Shown here one piece after another: positions 24,336-35,400 of a DNA stretch of 40,106 nucleotides. Source of the stretch: Acanthamoeba lenticulata (lineage: Eukaryota; Discosea; Longamoebia; Acanthamoebidae); the NCBI GenBank assembly GCA_002179805.1, contig NAVB01000189.1:1-40106 (forward strand), written 5' to 3'. A model generated the notes under the pieces. That model saw only the letters and a program-made list of their open reading frames with translations, searched no databases and was not told the DNA's origin. Made by a program: the position numbers and the translations under genes. The stretch's first letter is position 1. The number at the start of each line of letters is the position of its first letter.

Positions 24336-26409
24336 TCAGGCGGCAAAGAGCTTGCCGAAGCAGCCGTTACAGTAGGCCTTATTGTCGCGCTGAGTAAAGT
24401 TCTGGCCGGCGAGCGAGTTCATGCAGAACCCGCAGAGGAAGTGCTCTGGGAGCCACTGGCGGCCGAGGGCCTGCACCACGCGGCCCATGATGGACCGGCC
24501 GCAGCCGCAGCCGCAGGTGGCGCCGATCTGGGAGTGGTAGTGCAGCTGGCAGTAGGGGCGGCCCGCGTGCTCAAAGTAGGGCTGCCCGGCAAACGCCCGC
24601 CGACAGTGCGAGCACACGAAGCACTCCGGGTGCCACTGCTTCCCGCACGCGTTGACCGTCTCGCCCTTGATCGGCTGGTCGCACGCTCCGCAGCGCGACG
24701 AGAAGATCCCGTGCAGGCAGCTCTCGCAGAACGGGTTCCCGTCCCTGCTCATCAACCCCCCAACGACCACAAAGATTAATTCCAACAAGCAAGAACAATT
24801 TTAATAATAAAAACGATTTTTTAAAAGAAAAATTCATCTTGAACGAGAGCCAAAGTTTGGGGGAGTGCGCACCGCTCGAAGAAGGGGGCCATGCCAAAGG
24901 GCTTGAGGCACTGCGCGCAGATGAAGCAGTTGACGTGCCACTGCTTGTTGAGGGCCGTCATGCACTGGCCCTGTATCGGCTTGTTGCAGTGGGCGCAGCG
25001 CGCGCACGCCTGGCTCTGCAAGAATAAGAACAGAGCATTTGGGCGGAAGAAGATCCGGTTAGTTGCGGGCCCTCCCTTGAGCGCGAGAAAAGGGCGAGAG
25101 AAGGAAGGTCTTGTGTGATTGTGTGTGCGTGCGTGTTTGTGTCGCGCGCACATGTTGTGAGGGGGGGGAAGGATCCAGCCACAAAAGAGAGAGAGAGAGA
25201 GAGCACACACGTGCCTGATAGCAGCGGGCGCACGTGGGCCGGCCGTCGGTCTGGTAGAAGCTGCCCGACCCGAGGCTGTCGCCGCAGCTCCCGCAGATGA
25301 AGCAGTTCGGGTGGTAGCTACCCCCGAGCGCCTGCATCATCGGGCCCTGGATCGGCCGCTGGCATGTGGAGCAGCTGCCCTTGGGCACCTGCTGCCCGGG
25401 CGCTCCGGCCGCCACCGGCGGACGGAAGCCGCCGCTGCTGGGCTGCTGCTGCTGCTGAGGCTGTGGCTGGTGTGGGTAGCCGCCGGCGCCGCCATAGGGC
25501 GATCCGCCGGCGCTGCCGTAGGGCGACCCGCCGCTGACGGGCGCCGCCGCGGGCTGGTGATGGTAAGGCGCGGGGGCCGTGCGCGAGTCGACCTGCAGCG
25601 AGTTGAGCAGCGAGTCCAGGTCCTGCGATTGCCGGTTGGCCGGCTGAGCGGCGGTGCTCAGGCGCGAACCGACAGGCGAGCCCGCCATGCCCGCCGGCGC
25701 CGCGCCCCGGCCAGCCACCACCGGCGATGCGCCAGGGCGCGCGGCTCCGGGGCTCGCGGCGTAGGCTGCGGAGGCGCGAGGGCCGGCAGCAGCGGCGGCC
25801 GGGGAGGCGGGGGACGAGGGCTCGCCAAGGGAGGCCATGAGGGCATCGAGGTCGTTGAGGAGGCCGTCGCCGGCGCCAGAGGCCCGCGGGGCCGGTCCGC
25901 GGCCGACGTTGGCGGGCATTGGAGCCGCCGTCGGGCCGCCAGCGCCAGGCAGGGAGAGGGAGGCCATGAGGGCGTCGATGTCGTCCACATCTGACTTGGG
26001 TCGCGCGTACGCCGCGGTCGGGGCCGCCGCCACGGCGGGCCTGTGCTGCTGCGGCTGTGGCTGCGGCTGGGCCGCGGGGGCAGGCGCGCCGCCGCCGCCG
26101 AGCTGCGTGATGAGAGAATCGAGGTCGTCGAGGCCCGACGTGGGCCGTCCACGGCCGGCGGCCGCCGAAGGGGCAGCCGCAGAGGTGCGCGGCATGACGC
26201 TGATACCTCGACCTGCCGCAGTGGAAACGGGCCGCGCGGTGGCGGTGCCGCCTCGCACATCTGCACAAGATGAGGGGGGAGGAAGTGGCATCATCCAAAA
26301 TAAGAACCTTTAACAACAGTGTTGGAGGGCAGAAAAAAGAATCAAAAGCGAGTAGAGAACTGAGCGAACCCTTGCCCAAATCACCCAAAAGAGCATCAAG
26401 TTCATCCAT
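24336..26409 (-). CDS. Paxillin-like focal-adhesion adaptor with LD motifs and four LIM domains
   Basis: Paxillin links integrin-type adhesions to the cytoskeleton and kinases. Exon 1 (26409-26370) encodes MDELDALLGDL, a classic LD1. The large second exon (from 26260) carries further LD motifs: LDDLDSLITQL, VDDIDALMASL, LLNDLDALMASL and QDLDSLLNSL, in Ala/Pro/Gly/Gln-rich linkers. Four LIM domains follow: LIM1 from CSTCQRPIQG (about 25375), LIM2 from CAHCNKPIQG (about 24995), LIM3 from CGACDQPIKG (about 24695) and LIM4 from CGCGCGRSIMG (about 24520). The protein ends GCFGKLFAA with a TGA at 24336. LD-then-four-LIM architecture equals paxillin and Dictyostelium PaxB. LIM4 lacks one expected zinc ligand (see findings). 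Exon edges after exon 2 were partly traced. Confidence 0.92.
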
Positions 26410-26543
26410 CTCAGTGGTCTTTTGCTGATGCGTGTAACGCTGTGGTGGGGGGGGGGCTAGTTGGAAGTTGGCCCTCTCACGCTTGAGGGGGAGTTACGGG
26501 TGTTCGGGTCAACAGGCGCAACCTGGAAGAGCCACGCATTGGA

Positions 26544-26549
26544 TTTATT
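26544..26549 (-). terminator. AATAAA polyadenylation hexamer, NET-bromodomain gene
   Basis: TTTATT on the plus strand is AATAAA on the sense strand, 92 nt after the stop codon at 26641. The 231-bp gap (26410-26640) must also carry the paxillin-like promoter and includes a 10-nt G-run at about 26445. Confidence 0.55.
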
Positions 26550-26640
26550 GCCGACGCCAAAAACTTCTGGATTTTGGTAAATCGTTTACAACCGGCCGAA
26601 CTGTACACCGCCACGAACACAGACTTGCTCCTCTTCCTCA

Positions 26641-29600
26641 TCAAGCGGAAGAAGAAGAAGAAGAGGGAGGAGGAGGAGTCAGCAGGACTGCCGCTCCTTC
26701 CTCTCCTGCTCGCCCCGCTGGCGCGGTGGTTGTGTCGCCAGAAGAGGGGGAGGTCGCAGCGGCAGGAGGCAATTCCTGCTGCACTTGCTGCCTCACGTCG
26801 TCCTCGCCGGAGGAGGAGGCGGCGCTCACGATAGTCGGTTGTGGTCCGGCTTCCCCGCTTGAGGCGTCCGTCAGGCCTTGCGCGGCTTCTTCGGTGGTGG
26901 TGGTGGTTGTTTGTTGCTGTTGTTTGCTGGTCGTCTCCTGCCCCTCTGTCGCCGCCGCAGCCACAACAGCCGACGGTGGATCAAGCGGGCCAGAAGGCTT
27001 CTCGCCGGCCTCCTCCCGGCCGACACCATCGCCGCCGCCGCTACCAGGTTCGGCCAGGGCCGGGGTCGGGACCGACGCTTGCGTGGCGGTCGACGACGGC
27101 GAGACAACCGGGGCCGAAGAGGCGGATGGGGTGGCGGGAGAAACCGGGACGGTGTTCTTCGTGTGCGGAGAGCTCTTGCTCCGCCCGCCGCCCGTCGTCG
27201 TGGTCGTCGTAGTCGTCGTGGCGTGCTGTTGTTGTTGCTGCTGCTGGAGCTGGAGCTTATGCTGGTCCCACTCGCGCTGGATGGGCGCGTAGGCCTGCTC
27301 GAACGTGGCCTGGAACTCCTTGGCCAGGATGTGCACCTCGTTGTCCTCCTCGTTGAAGGTCAGCGCGTTATTCCACACCAGCCGCACGTCGGCCGCAAAC
27401 TCCTCCGGCGTCTCGTAGTGGCCCGACTGCAATTGCGTCTGTAATCGTCGTTATCATCATCACCACCACCAACCCAACAGTCAGCCACCGCACACACGCG
27501 TGTCGACAAGAACACACACACACACACAAGAATAGAGAGAGAGAGAGAGAGAGATGGAAAGAGGTGCCTTGATGGTGCCGAGGTCCATGGGGTTCTTGAT
27601 GATGTCAAAGTAGGTGGGGATGTTGAGGAGGAGCGGGTCTACGGGCGTGTTGAAGATCCAGCCGTGCTCGTGGGCCATGAGGTCCTGCAGGAGCTCCAGG
27701 CACGCCTGGAGCGGCCTGGCCAGCGTCGTCCCGGACTTGTCGCCGTAGGGGTCGTACAGCCGCACCTTGCGCGTCCGACGCGGGCGCACCGTAGGCGAGG
27801 CCTGCTTGGGCTGCTTGGGCGGCAGCACCAGCGCCTCGAGCCCCGTTGGCGACAGCGACAACGCCGACGACGATGAAGCTGACGACGACCCGGGCGGGGA
27901 CGACGCCTTCGACGCACTGCTGTTCTTCCGCTTGCGCGGCGCGCGCCCGCCCGGAGTCGTCGGCGTGGCCGGCGAGACGGCTTGGCCCTCGGCGCCAGCA
28001 GAGGCGGAGGGCGCCGAGACGACGATGGTGGGCGTGCCTGGCCCGGACTCGGCGGTGCCGGCCGGCGCCGACGCGGCCAGGCCGTGTGCCTGCGAGGGCT
28101 CGGCGCCTTCGGTCGAGCCCGACCGGCGTCGGCTCCTGTGGTGGTGGGCCTCCTGGGGCGGGCTGCGCGGGTCCGGCCGGCGCAGCTTGCTGCTGCTGCT
28201 GTTCCGGCGCCCGGCGCCCTTGCCCTTTCCGCGGCCCGTCGACTTGCTTCCGGCGCTGCCCGCCGCGACGTCCGGCGCCGACGCCGACAGCGCGCTGTTG
28301 CGCCGCGTTCGGCGCTCGCCGCTGTTGGTCATCGTCGCGCCTACGCTGGGGGTCGTGCTCGTGCTTGTGGAGCTGTCGACGGCACTGGCCGGGCCGCCCT
28401 CGAGTTGGTCGTCGTGGGCCTCGCCCAGGTCGCCCCACATGTTGTCGTCATCGTCATCATCGTGGTGGTGGTCGTCGTCATCGCTGCCGTGCTGGGTGTC
28501 GATGCTCACCACGCTGCTTGTCGTGCGCCGCCGGCGCGCAAAGGAGGGCGTCGATGGCGCGTGCAGGCCCGACGACGCGTGGAGCGACGCGCTGCGCCGT
28601 CGAGGCGGGTTCATCCGCTTCCCTGTGGCGGCGGCGGCGGCGGCGGCGGGAAGGGCGGGTGAGGCGCGCCAATCATTCATGGTCGTCCAGGCGAGGAAGA
28701 CGATGATGATGATGATGACGACGACAATGTGCGTACCGAGGACGGTGTAGACAAAGTCGGCGACGCGCGCGAGGGTGGCGGGCGAGAGGAAAGACACGTC
28801 CAGGTCCATCGTCATCGTCGTTTGTGACGTGACCTGCCTCTGCTTTTTTTATTATCAAACATACGATATCAATATAGATAAATATACATATATAAAATGA
28901 TACATAAATCGATAAATAGATAAATAGAGAACGAAGAGGAGCATGGGCCACTTGAGGGGGGGAAGATCACGTACGGAAGCAAAGGAGTCGGGCAGTTGCC
29001 GGAAGATGATCTTGAGGAGCTCCGGGACGTGCTCGGGGTCGAGTAGGGAGATGTCCCGCACGAGCTGGCGCTTGTCCTCGTACGACATCCCCGATGACGC
29101 CGATCGCCACCTGTGCACGCGCGCGTGTGTGTGTGCGTGTGCGTCTCTAAGCCACATGACCCGTCACAGCGGAGTGGACGCCGAGCGGGCGGGCAGAGCG
29201 GAACGGGGCGGCGAACCGGGAGAGCATGGGGAATCGCTTGTGCACTTTGGCGGCGTGGCGCGACATGAAGCGCGGGCGGGTCGAGGGCCTGGCCGGCAGG
29301 TAGCCCTCGAGCTCGTCGCCGCTGTCCGGGCTGAGGTCAGCATCAAAGGACAGCGAGCGCGAGCGCCAGTTGAGGAGGTTGCGGCGGCCCTCCTCGTCGG
29401 TCCGGTCGAGCGGGTCGGTTTCCGTCCCAAAGGCGTCGTAGGCGGCAAAGCCGTCGCCCGACGGCCGCGGCCGGTCGAGGAGGTCGTCGTAGGGCTCGCC
29501 GCAGTCGGGCAGGTCGTCACTCCACCGCCCTCCGTTCTCGCGCGGCTGGAGGAAGCCGCCCTCGACGCCGGTGCCGCTGGAGGCCGTCGTCCGTGGCTGC

Positions 29601-32086
29601 GGCTGGTGACCTAACGTTGGTGCCGTGGCGGCACAGGCCGGAGGAGGGCAAACCGCCGATGCTGAGGACGACGGCAGAGGTGGCGGCGACAAAGCCGGAT
29701 TGGCCGAAGCACTTTCTGTTGCTGCTGCGATAGGCGGAGGCGATGGTAATGATGATGATGTAGAAGACGCTGACTCTGTCGTTGTTGTCGTCGTAGTCGT
29801 GGTCGAACTCGATGACGATGATGATGATGATGACGATAAAGACGAGGGCGAGGCGGTTGGGGCTGCGGATACCGACGCGGTAGCAGTGGAACGGCCGGCG
29901 GAAGCGGCGCGGAGGCCGCGCTCGTGGTCGGCGCACCAGGCGTCCCAGCGGGCCACGACGGCGGTGCCCATGTAGAGCTCCTTGGTCACGGGCCACCCGG
30001 ACTCGTCGACCCAGCACCACTCCCACGGCTCGCCCTCGCGCACGAAGGGCGCCCGCGCTCGCGGCGATCGCTTGGCCCGGGCCTTCCGGTCCTGCGTCTC
30101 CTCGTCGTCATCATCGTCCTGATGGTCTTCCTCCTCCTCGTCGTCGTCCTCGCCGGGGCCGGCGCTGCGGAAGACGAGCGGGTGCTTGACCTTTCTGTAC
30201 AGGCGGCCGTTGATGACGCACTCGTTGTTGGCGTCTGCAGCGGCCTCGAGCCGCTCGAGCCGCTTGGCCTCGGCCTGGCTCGACCGCTTGAGGCTCCGGT
30301 AGAGCTTGAGGAAGTGCTTCTCCTGCACCCGCAGCTTCTTCGTCTCGCGCTCTTCGGTGGACACCCCTGCGCGCGACAGACCGTCAGCAGCAGCACGGCC
30401 CCTCATCTATCCACCCATTGCTGCTGCTGCTGCTGCTGCTGCCGCTGGAGGAGGGCTGGGCCCGAGCGGGTCGTACCGGGCGCCTTCCGCCGCCTGTTGC
30501 TGTGGTGCTGCTGCTGTTGGTCGACCTGCTCCTCCGGGCCCTCGGTGGGCGCCGTGGCTGCGGTGGCCGTGGGCGGTGGCTCGCTCTGTGCTGTGTCCGA
30601 GCGCCGCGGCCTGGCGCCCGGGCTGCTGACTGTGGTCGCCGTCGGCGGCGCCTGAGTGGCGCTACTCTGCGCAGTGGCTTGTGTCGTTGTCGTCGCCGTC
30701 GCCACAGGGAGCGCGGGAGAAGAAGCGCCCGACGTCGTTCCGTGCGGCGGGGCGGGGTTCTTGCGTGGCCGGCCCCGCTTGCGCTTGGCTGGCTGTGCGG
30801 CGGCGGGCGTGGGCGCGGTGGGGGCGGGCGCCGGCACCACGGTGACCACGGGCGGCGCTGGTGGCGGCGCAGGAGGCGGCACGGGAATGGGCTCGCGTCT
30901 CCGCTGGTCTGTTGACGATGTGTTCGTGTGTTTGTGCACGCGCTGCTGGTCAGGAGGCGCGCAGCCGACAAGGCGCCCACGCACGCCACACAACGAGCAC
31001 ATACAGGCAGGCAAGCGGGCGGGCAGACAAGCAGGCAGGCAGACAGACGTACTCTTCTTGTGTGCCTCGCATGGGCCCTCATCCGAGTGCTTGCAGCACC
31101 ACGCGCAGTAGCCGCGGGGGCACGCGCCCAGCGAGTTGTGGGCCGCACACAGATTGCACCTGGTGGATGGGCGTGTGTGCGGGTAAGCACAAATAATAAA
31201 AAATAATAATAATAATAATAAAAAAACGGGCCAAGCTAGCCGTGAGGCGAGTGGAGAGAAGGGGAGCACGCACGGGGTCTTGGCCTCGGTGGCGACGCTG
31301 ATGGTGGCGGTAGCAGTGGTGGCGGTAGTGGTGGTGGTGGTGGTGGTGTTGACGGAAGCGGTGGAGGTGGCGGTAGTGGTTACAGAAGGAGTCGGGGGCG
31401 CGGGTTCAGTTGTCGCCGCTGGCGTCACCGCCGAGACCGTGGGCGTGGCCGCGGGTGAGGGTGTGGGTGCGGTGGTTGACGCCCGCTTGGCTCGGGCATG
31501 ATTGCTGCTGCTGCTGCTGCTGTTGCTCCCGCCTGAGAATCGCAGGAGGAAGGAAGGAAGGAAGGGAGAGGCTCGTGAGTGGACACGCGCGCAGGGGAAG
31601 AGCAGAAGGAGCAGGAGGGGGCTACTGTCGGCCTGGTAGTTGCCGTCGCCGTCAGCCTGCGCGGCCTGGTCTTCCTCGTCCTCGGTGTCGTCGCCAAAGT
31701 CGTAGAGGTACTCGCTGTCCTTGGACTTGGGTGTGCTCCGTCGCGCGCGCTTGCCCTTCGTCGTACCTGCGGTCCCGCATGGAGGAGCGCGCGGAAGGGG
31801 TGAGGAACGCGCGAAAAGACCACAGAAGGAAATGGATGGTCGGCGATGCATAATCGCTCGCACCTTCAGGTGCCGCGGCACTTGGCCGGCGAGCCTTGCC
31901 AGACTTGCGTCCTCGTTTCTTTGGTCTGACACGCAAGTCAAGAAAAAACAGTGTGACGAAGCGAAACGATGATGACGACCCCAATTTGCGAGCAATGTAC
32001 GAGGAGGGAAGGGTGTACCCTGTGCTTGCTGGCGCTTGGCCCTCCAGACCACCGTTTGAAGGTGCTGATTCGGCCTCCACTTCCAT
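26641..32086 (-). CDS. NET-bromodomain chromatin protein with AT-hooks and Cys cluster
   Basis: Probably one gene starting [13 protein letters not shown] at 32086. In order it has an AT-hook-like basic patch [14 protein letters not shown] (about 31915), an acidic segment (31760-31640), Thr/Ser-rich linkers and a Cys cluster in exon 31159-31053. A good AT-hook [10 protein letters not shown] follows (about 30785), then a Lys/Arg-rich coiled stretch and a tryptophan-rich block ([14 protein letters not shown], about 30015). The NET domain is split over two exons (from 29110 to 28975, and 28833-28737) with [14 protein letters not shown] and [17 protein letters not shown] long Ser/Arg linker leads to the bromodomain (about 27730-27290), with [16 protein letters not shown] and PMDLGTIK, then [15 protein letters not shown] (acetyl-lysine Asn kept). 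The tail is Gln/Thr/Ser-rich. It presumably reads acetylated histones. A split into two genes at about 29147/29087 is possible. Many junctions were traced, not all. Confidence 0.82.
27439..27567 (-). other. GC-AG intron inside the bromodomain
   Basis: The exon ends GGCACCATCAAG and the next bases are GCACCTC, not GT. The next exon starts ACGCAATTGCAG after TTACAG. Joining here gives an unbroken bromodomain (GTIK then [14 protein letters not shown]) in phase. The nearest downstream GT would insert a Ser/Leu-rich microsatellite translation. The intron holds CT and GT microsatellites. Confidence 0.75.
28851..28930. repeat. AT-rich island within the intron splitting the NET domain
   Basis: About 80 bp of ATA/TAAA-rich sequence sits in otherwise GC-rich surroundings. 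It lies wholly in the intron between the two NET exons. No function is evident. Confidence 0.7.
31053..31159 (-). other. Exon encoding a putative zinc-binding Cys cluster
   Basis: The exon encodes the spacing C-x2-C-x8-C-x4-C-x2-C-C-x7-C-x2-H ([17 protein letters not shown], then CAWCC, then GPCEAH). Seven Cys and one His suggest two bound zinc ions. I do not recognise the family. It is part of the NET-bromodomain gene as modelled. Confidence 0.75.
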
Positions 32087-32439
32087 AACGATTGCTCAGC
32101 ACTCTGCCGGCAACCGTTGGCGTTGTTGTTGGCAAATGTGTCGTGTTGCGATCGCAGATTGCGTGTCGCGCAAAACGAAATGAGCGCTTAGGAAGGAAAC
32201 AAGGAGAAACAAGTGCGCGCAAATGACAAATGTCTTCTCGCTGGTCAAATCCTTGGCAAGCAACGCAGGTAATTTGCAGCCGCACGCAACCAGCCGTTTG
32301 ACAATCTTTTTCTTTCGGCGAGCAGGTTTCTCTTCGTCGACATCTTTCGATTTTTATTGGTTCCTTCCACGTCAGACCGAGAAAATAAATAATATCCCAA
32401 AAGCTTTTCGTGCGTAAACAGAAAAATTCATGAAGTCCT
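32087..32439 (-). promoter_or_regulatory. Intergenic region: TCF25 3' UTR and NET-bromodomain promoter
   Basis: Both neighbours are on the minus strand. An AATAAA on the sense strand (TTTATT at 32353-32358) lies 82-87 nt after the TCF25 stop and is the likely polyadenylation signal. The rest (32087-32340) should hold the promoter of the NET-bromodomain gene. No further gene is seen. Confidence 0.55.
32353..32358 (-). terminator. AATAAA polyadenylation hexamer, TCF25
   Basis: The hexamer is 82-87 nt after the TCF25 stop at 32440, the same distance as in the paxillin-like and NET-bromodomain genes. Confidence 0.6.
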
Positions 32440-35400
32440 TTAGGAATCCGAGTCATCCTCGTCACTTTCCGCAGCAGCGTCGTTCCCCTCCTCACCGGGC
32501 CGTCGTCCGAGGTACTGCATCAAGTTTTGGACCCACTCGTTGGCAGCAGCTGCGCCTTGCGCCCCGCCTGCCGCTCCCGCAGCCTCCCCGGGCAGTGGCA
32601 TGAACGGCATCAACGTGCTCTACGCGCGGCCATCAGCGGAACACCAACCAAGGTGTCAGTAAGCGCAAACACAAGCTGAGCGGCGTGTTAGCTGGGCGGA
32701 GCACATCGTACGAGGAACATGGCGAGCGGATTATCACCGAATAGGCCGGACGGGTCTGCTTGCTGTGCCTGGCGACGGCGGCGGGCCGTGGACAGCTCCA
32801 CCACGGCGCCGTTGGCGTCGTAGAGCTCGAACGTGCGCGGCGCGTCCGGCGGCAGGTCGCGAATAGCCTCCGCCAGCTCTGTTTAATGTGAGTCAGGTCT
32901 TGTCATCCTTTTAAGCAAGTAAAAGGTTAAACGAGGTCTGGTGCGTTACCGGAGAGCAGAACATGCTTGTGAACGCCGGCCAACGATGAGGGATACAGCG
33001 GCTGCGCCCTCTATGTATGCCAAGTGAAGAGATGAAAAAGGGAGAAGAGAAGCCGGTGAGTCCCAACAACAAAGCGCCAACAGGAGACAAGAAAGGCGCA
33101 CAATGTCGGCCATCGTGTACACGACGTCGTCGCTGGCGTCGACGCGCGTCAAGACGCGCTTACAAGCGCCCTTGAGCCAGAACAAGACTTGAGGTGTCTT
33201 CCACATAATGTGCGCCCGTGAGATGTAGAGCGGGATGAGGTAGCGCTGTGCAAAGGCAAACGGCGCCGAGAAGTAGCGGTGGCCGACCAGTTCCTCCCAT
33301 GTGCCGAAGCGGTCCCTGTGTGATTGATTCGGTGTCGGTAAGTCAGCATCAGCATCATCAGAAGCATCAGTATCGGCATAACCCATTGACGCAGACGGAG
33401 ACAAGCGCAGTGGGGGGAAAGAACTTACTTCTCACTCAGTCGAACGTTGCACTTGGCGAGGAGAGGCTTGAGCATCATCGGATACAGAAGCAATCCGCGC
33501 TCGAGCCACTCGGCGCTCTCTGCGTGATCACCCTGGAGATGTGCAGCACCAGGAGCGAAATGAGGAAGGAAGGGGATGGGGAAAGTCGGGGGCTCGAAGT
33601 TGTTCGTACCTCGCCTTCGAGGAAGAACTTGGCCAATGGTACAGAGAAGGCAAAGTTGGGGAGGTCGAACATGGGCCCAAACCCGAACGCCAAGTCCGTC
33701 TTGGCCTTGGGCTGTGAAGAGGCACGCGCCGCTCGCTCTGACCCGCCAAGTCAGCAGGGTACTGCAAACCTTAAGAGTCACAAGCCTACAACAACAAAAG
33801 CCTGTGTACCTTGAGCGTTGTACTCCTTGGCAAAGCGGAGGACATAAGAGTGCTCCTTGGCGCGCAGGGCAAAGTAGTCCACCACGAGATGCACCGCAAA
33901 CGGGTCGGAGGGGTCGAGCGTGAGGAGCAGCTTGCAGTACTCGAGAGCCGTCCTGAGCGAGGGGCGAGGGACGCGCGGTCAAGTGGTCATCAGTATCTAG
34001 CAGCAGAAGCGCAAGAGAGAGAGAAGAGAAGAGAAGAGAAGAGAGAAGAGAGGAGAAGTGTGCTCACCTACTGCAACCTCGTGTGCCCAGCATGAGCGCA
34101 TAGTTGAAGAGCGCCAAGAAGAAGGCCCTGTTGGGCTCGTGCGAGAAGAGGAAGCGAGCGTTTCCGCGGAAGAGCGAGGGCATGAAGAGAGGGTGCCACA
34201 CCGACTCGAAGCAGAATATGGCCCTTTCCACCAACTCTGTCGCCGTTTCCAACTCGCCCGTGTGTTTGCACACCTGTGGTAGTGCTCGTATGTGAGGCAT
34301 CTCATAAACGTGTGCGACACATTCGCCGAATGCGGCGTACCTCGGCAAGCTGGACGAGGGCATCCACGTGATACGGATGGTACTGAAGCAGCTGCGCGAT
34401 GGTGTTGGGGTCGCCGCTCTCCACGCACTCAAAGTACTGCTCCATAATCTTCTTGTACTGGCCCGACCACTGGATCCCAAAGTAGTTGATGCCGTTGACT
34501 GAGTCAAGGAGCTCCATCACCACCCCGTCCGACGAGAACCGCGGCCCTGGTAGGTGAGAGCGTGTTAACGCGCTGGTACTCCATACAAGCAGAGGCAGTC
34601 TTCGAGAAGAGGCCGTGGTACAGTTGGCATTAGGCTGCATGAGCAGCGTTTTGGTCTTGAGCTTCACGTTGGAGTTTTCCTTACGTTGAGCTGCCACCTG
34701 TTTGCGCCAAGGAATCGCATAAGCCGCTAGAAGCGCAAGGAGTCTCCATGAAGGAGAGAAAGAGGGAGATAGAAGGGCGTACGATCTTAGAGCCAAAGAG
34801 GCGGCACAGCTCAGCCTCAGCATTCATGAACTTGGCGGACAGGAAGAGAAGGTCATCCTCCTCCGTCGGGCCACCATCTCCACTGCTCTTCGCACCTCCC
34901 GACACTCCGCCGTTGGCTTGTGAGTCCGCAAGGGAGAATCTGTGCACAACAGAGCCCCCTCCCCCAAGGTGTGAGCAACTGGTAGCACCAAGGGATAAGA
35001 AGGGACGGGGACGGGCTCGAACTGTTGCAGAAGGCTGTCGATGTCCTCAGGCTTCTTTTTGCCCTTGTTCCTTGTTCTTCCAGCTTTGCCCTTGCCCTTG
35101 CCCTTGTTGCTGGCAACCTTGCCGCGCTTCTGGTCCGTACTCGTGCCCTTCTTGTTCTTTCTGCGTGGTTGCTGTTCTTCAGCCTCTTCTTCCTTTTCTT
35201 CCTCTTCTTCGTCGGCACCAGCGTCGTCACCATCATTCAACTGGTGCCAAACAAACAAACAAGCGTTAAATCGCTCTGTAGGTCAGTTGCAGTCATGCCC
35301 GCACAGTGCGAGGAGATGAGGCCAGCGCACAAGATCAAATGGATTCACAAAAGCACCGCCCTTCTTCGGCTGGGCCGGCACCTCTTCTTCCTCCTCCTCC

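Noticed and set aside
25059..26294. Continuous minus-strand frame extending past LIM1 into a VCSLSL/THTQSH tail
   Set aside because: The tail is intron read-through over CA/CT microsatellites. Splicing after CYQAR restores LIM2.
27605..28815. Long open frames on the plus strand opposite the NET-bromodomain linker
   Set aside because: They are GC-rich shadows of the minus-strand exon. They show no recognisable domain or start context, and their length is explained by base composition.
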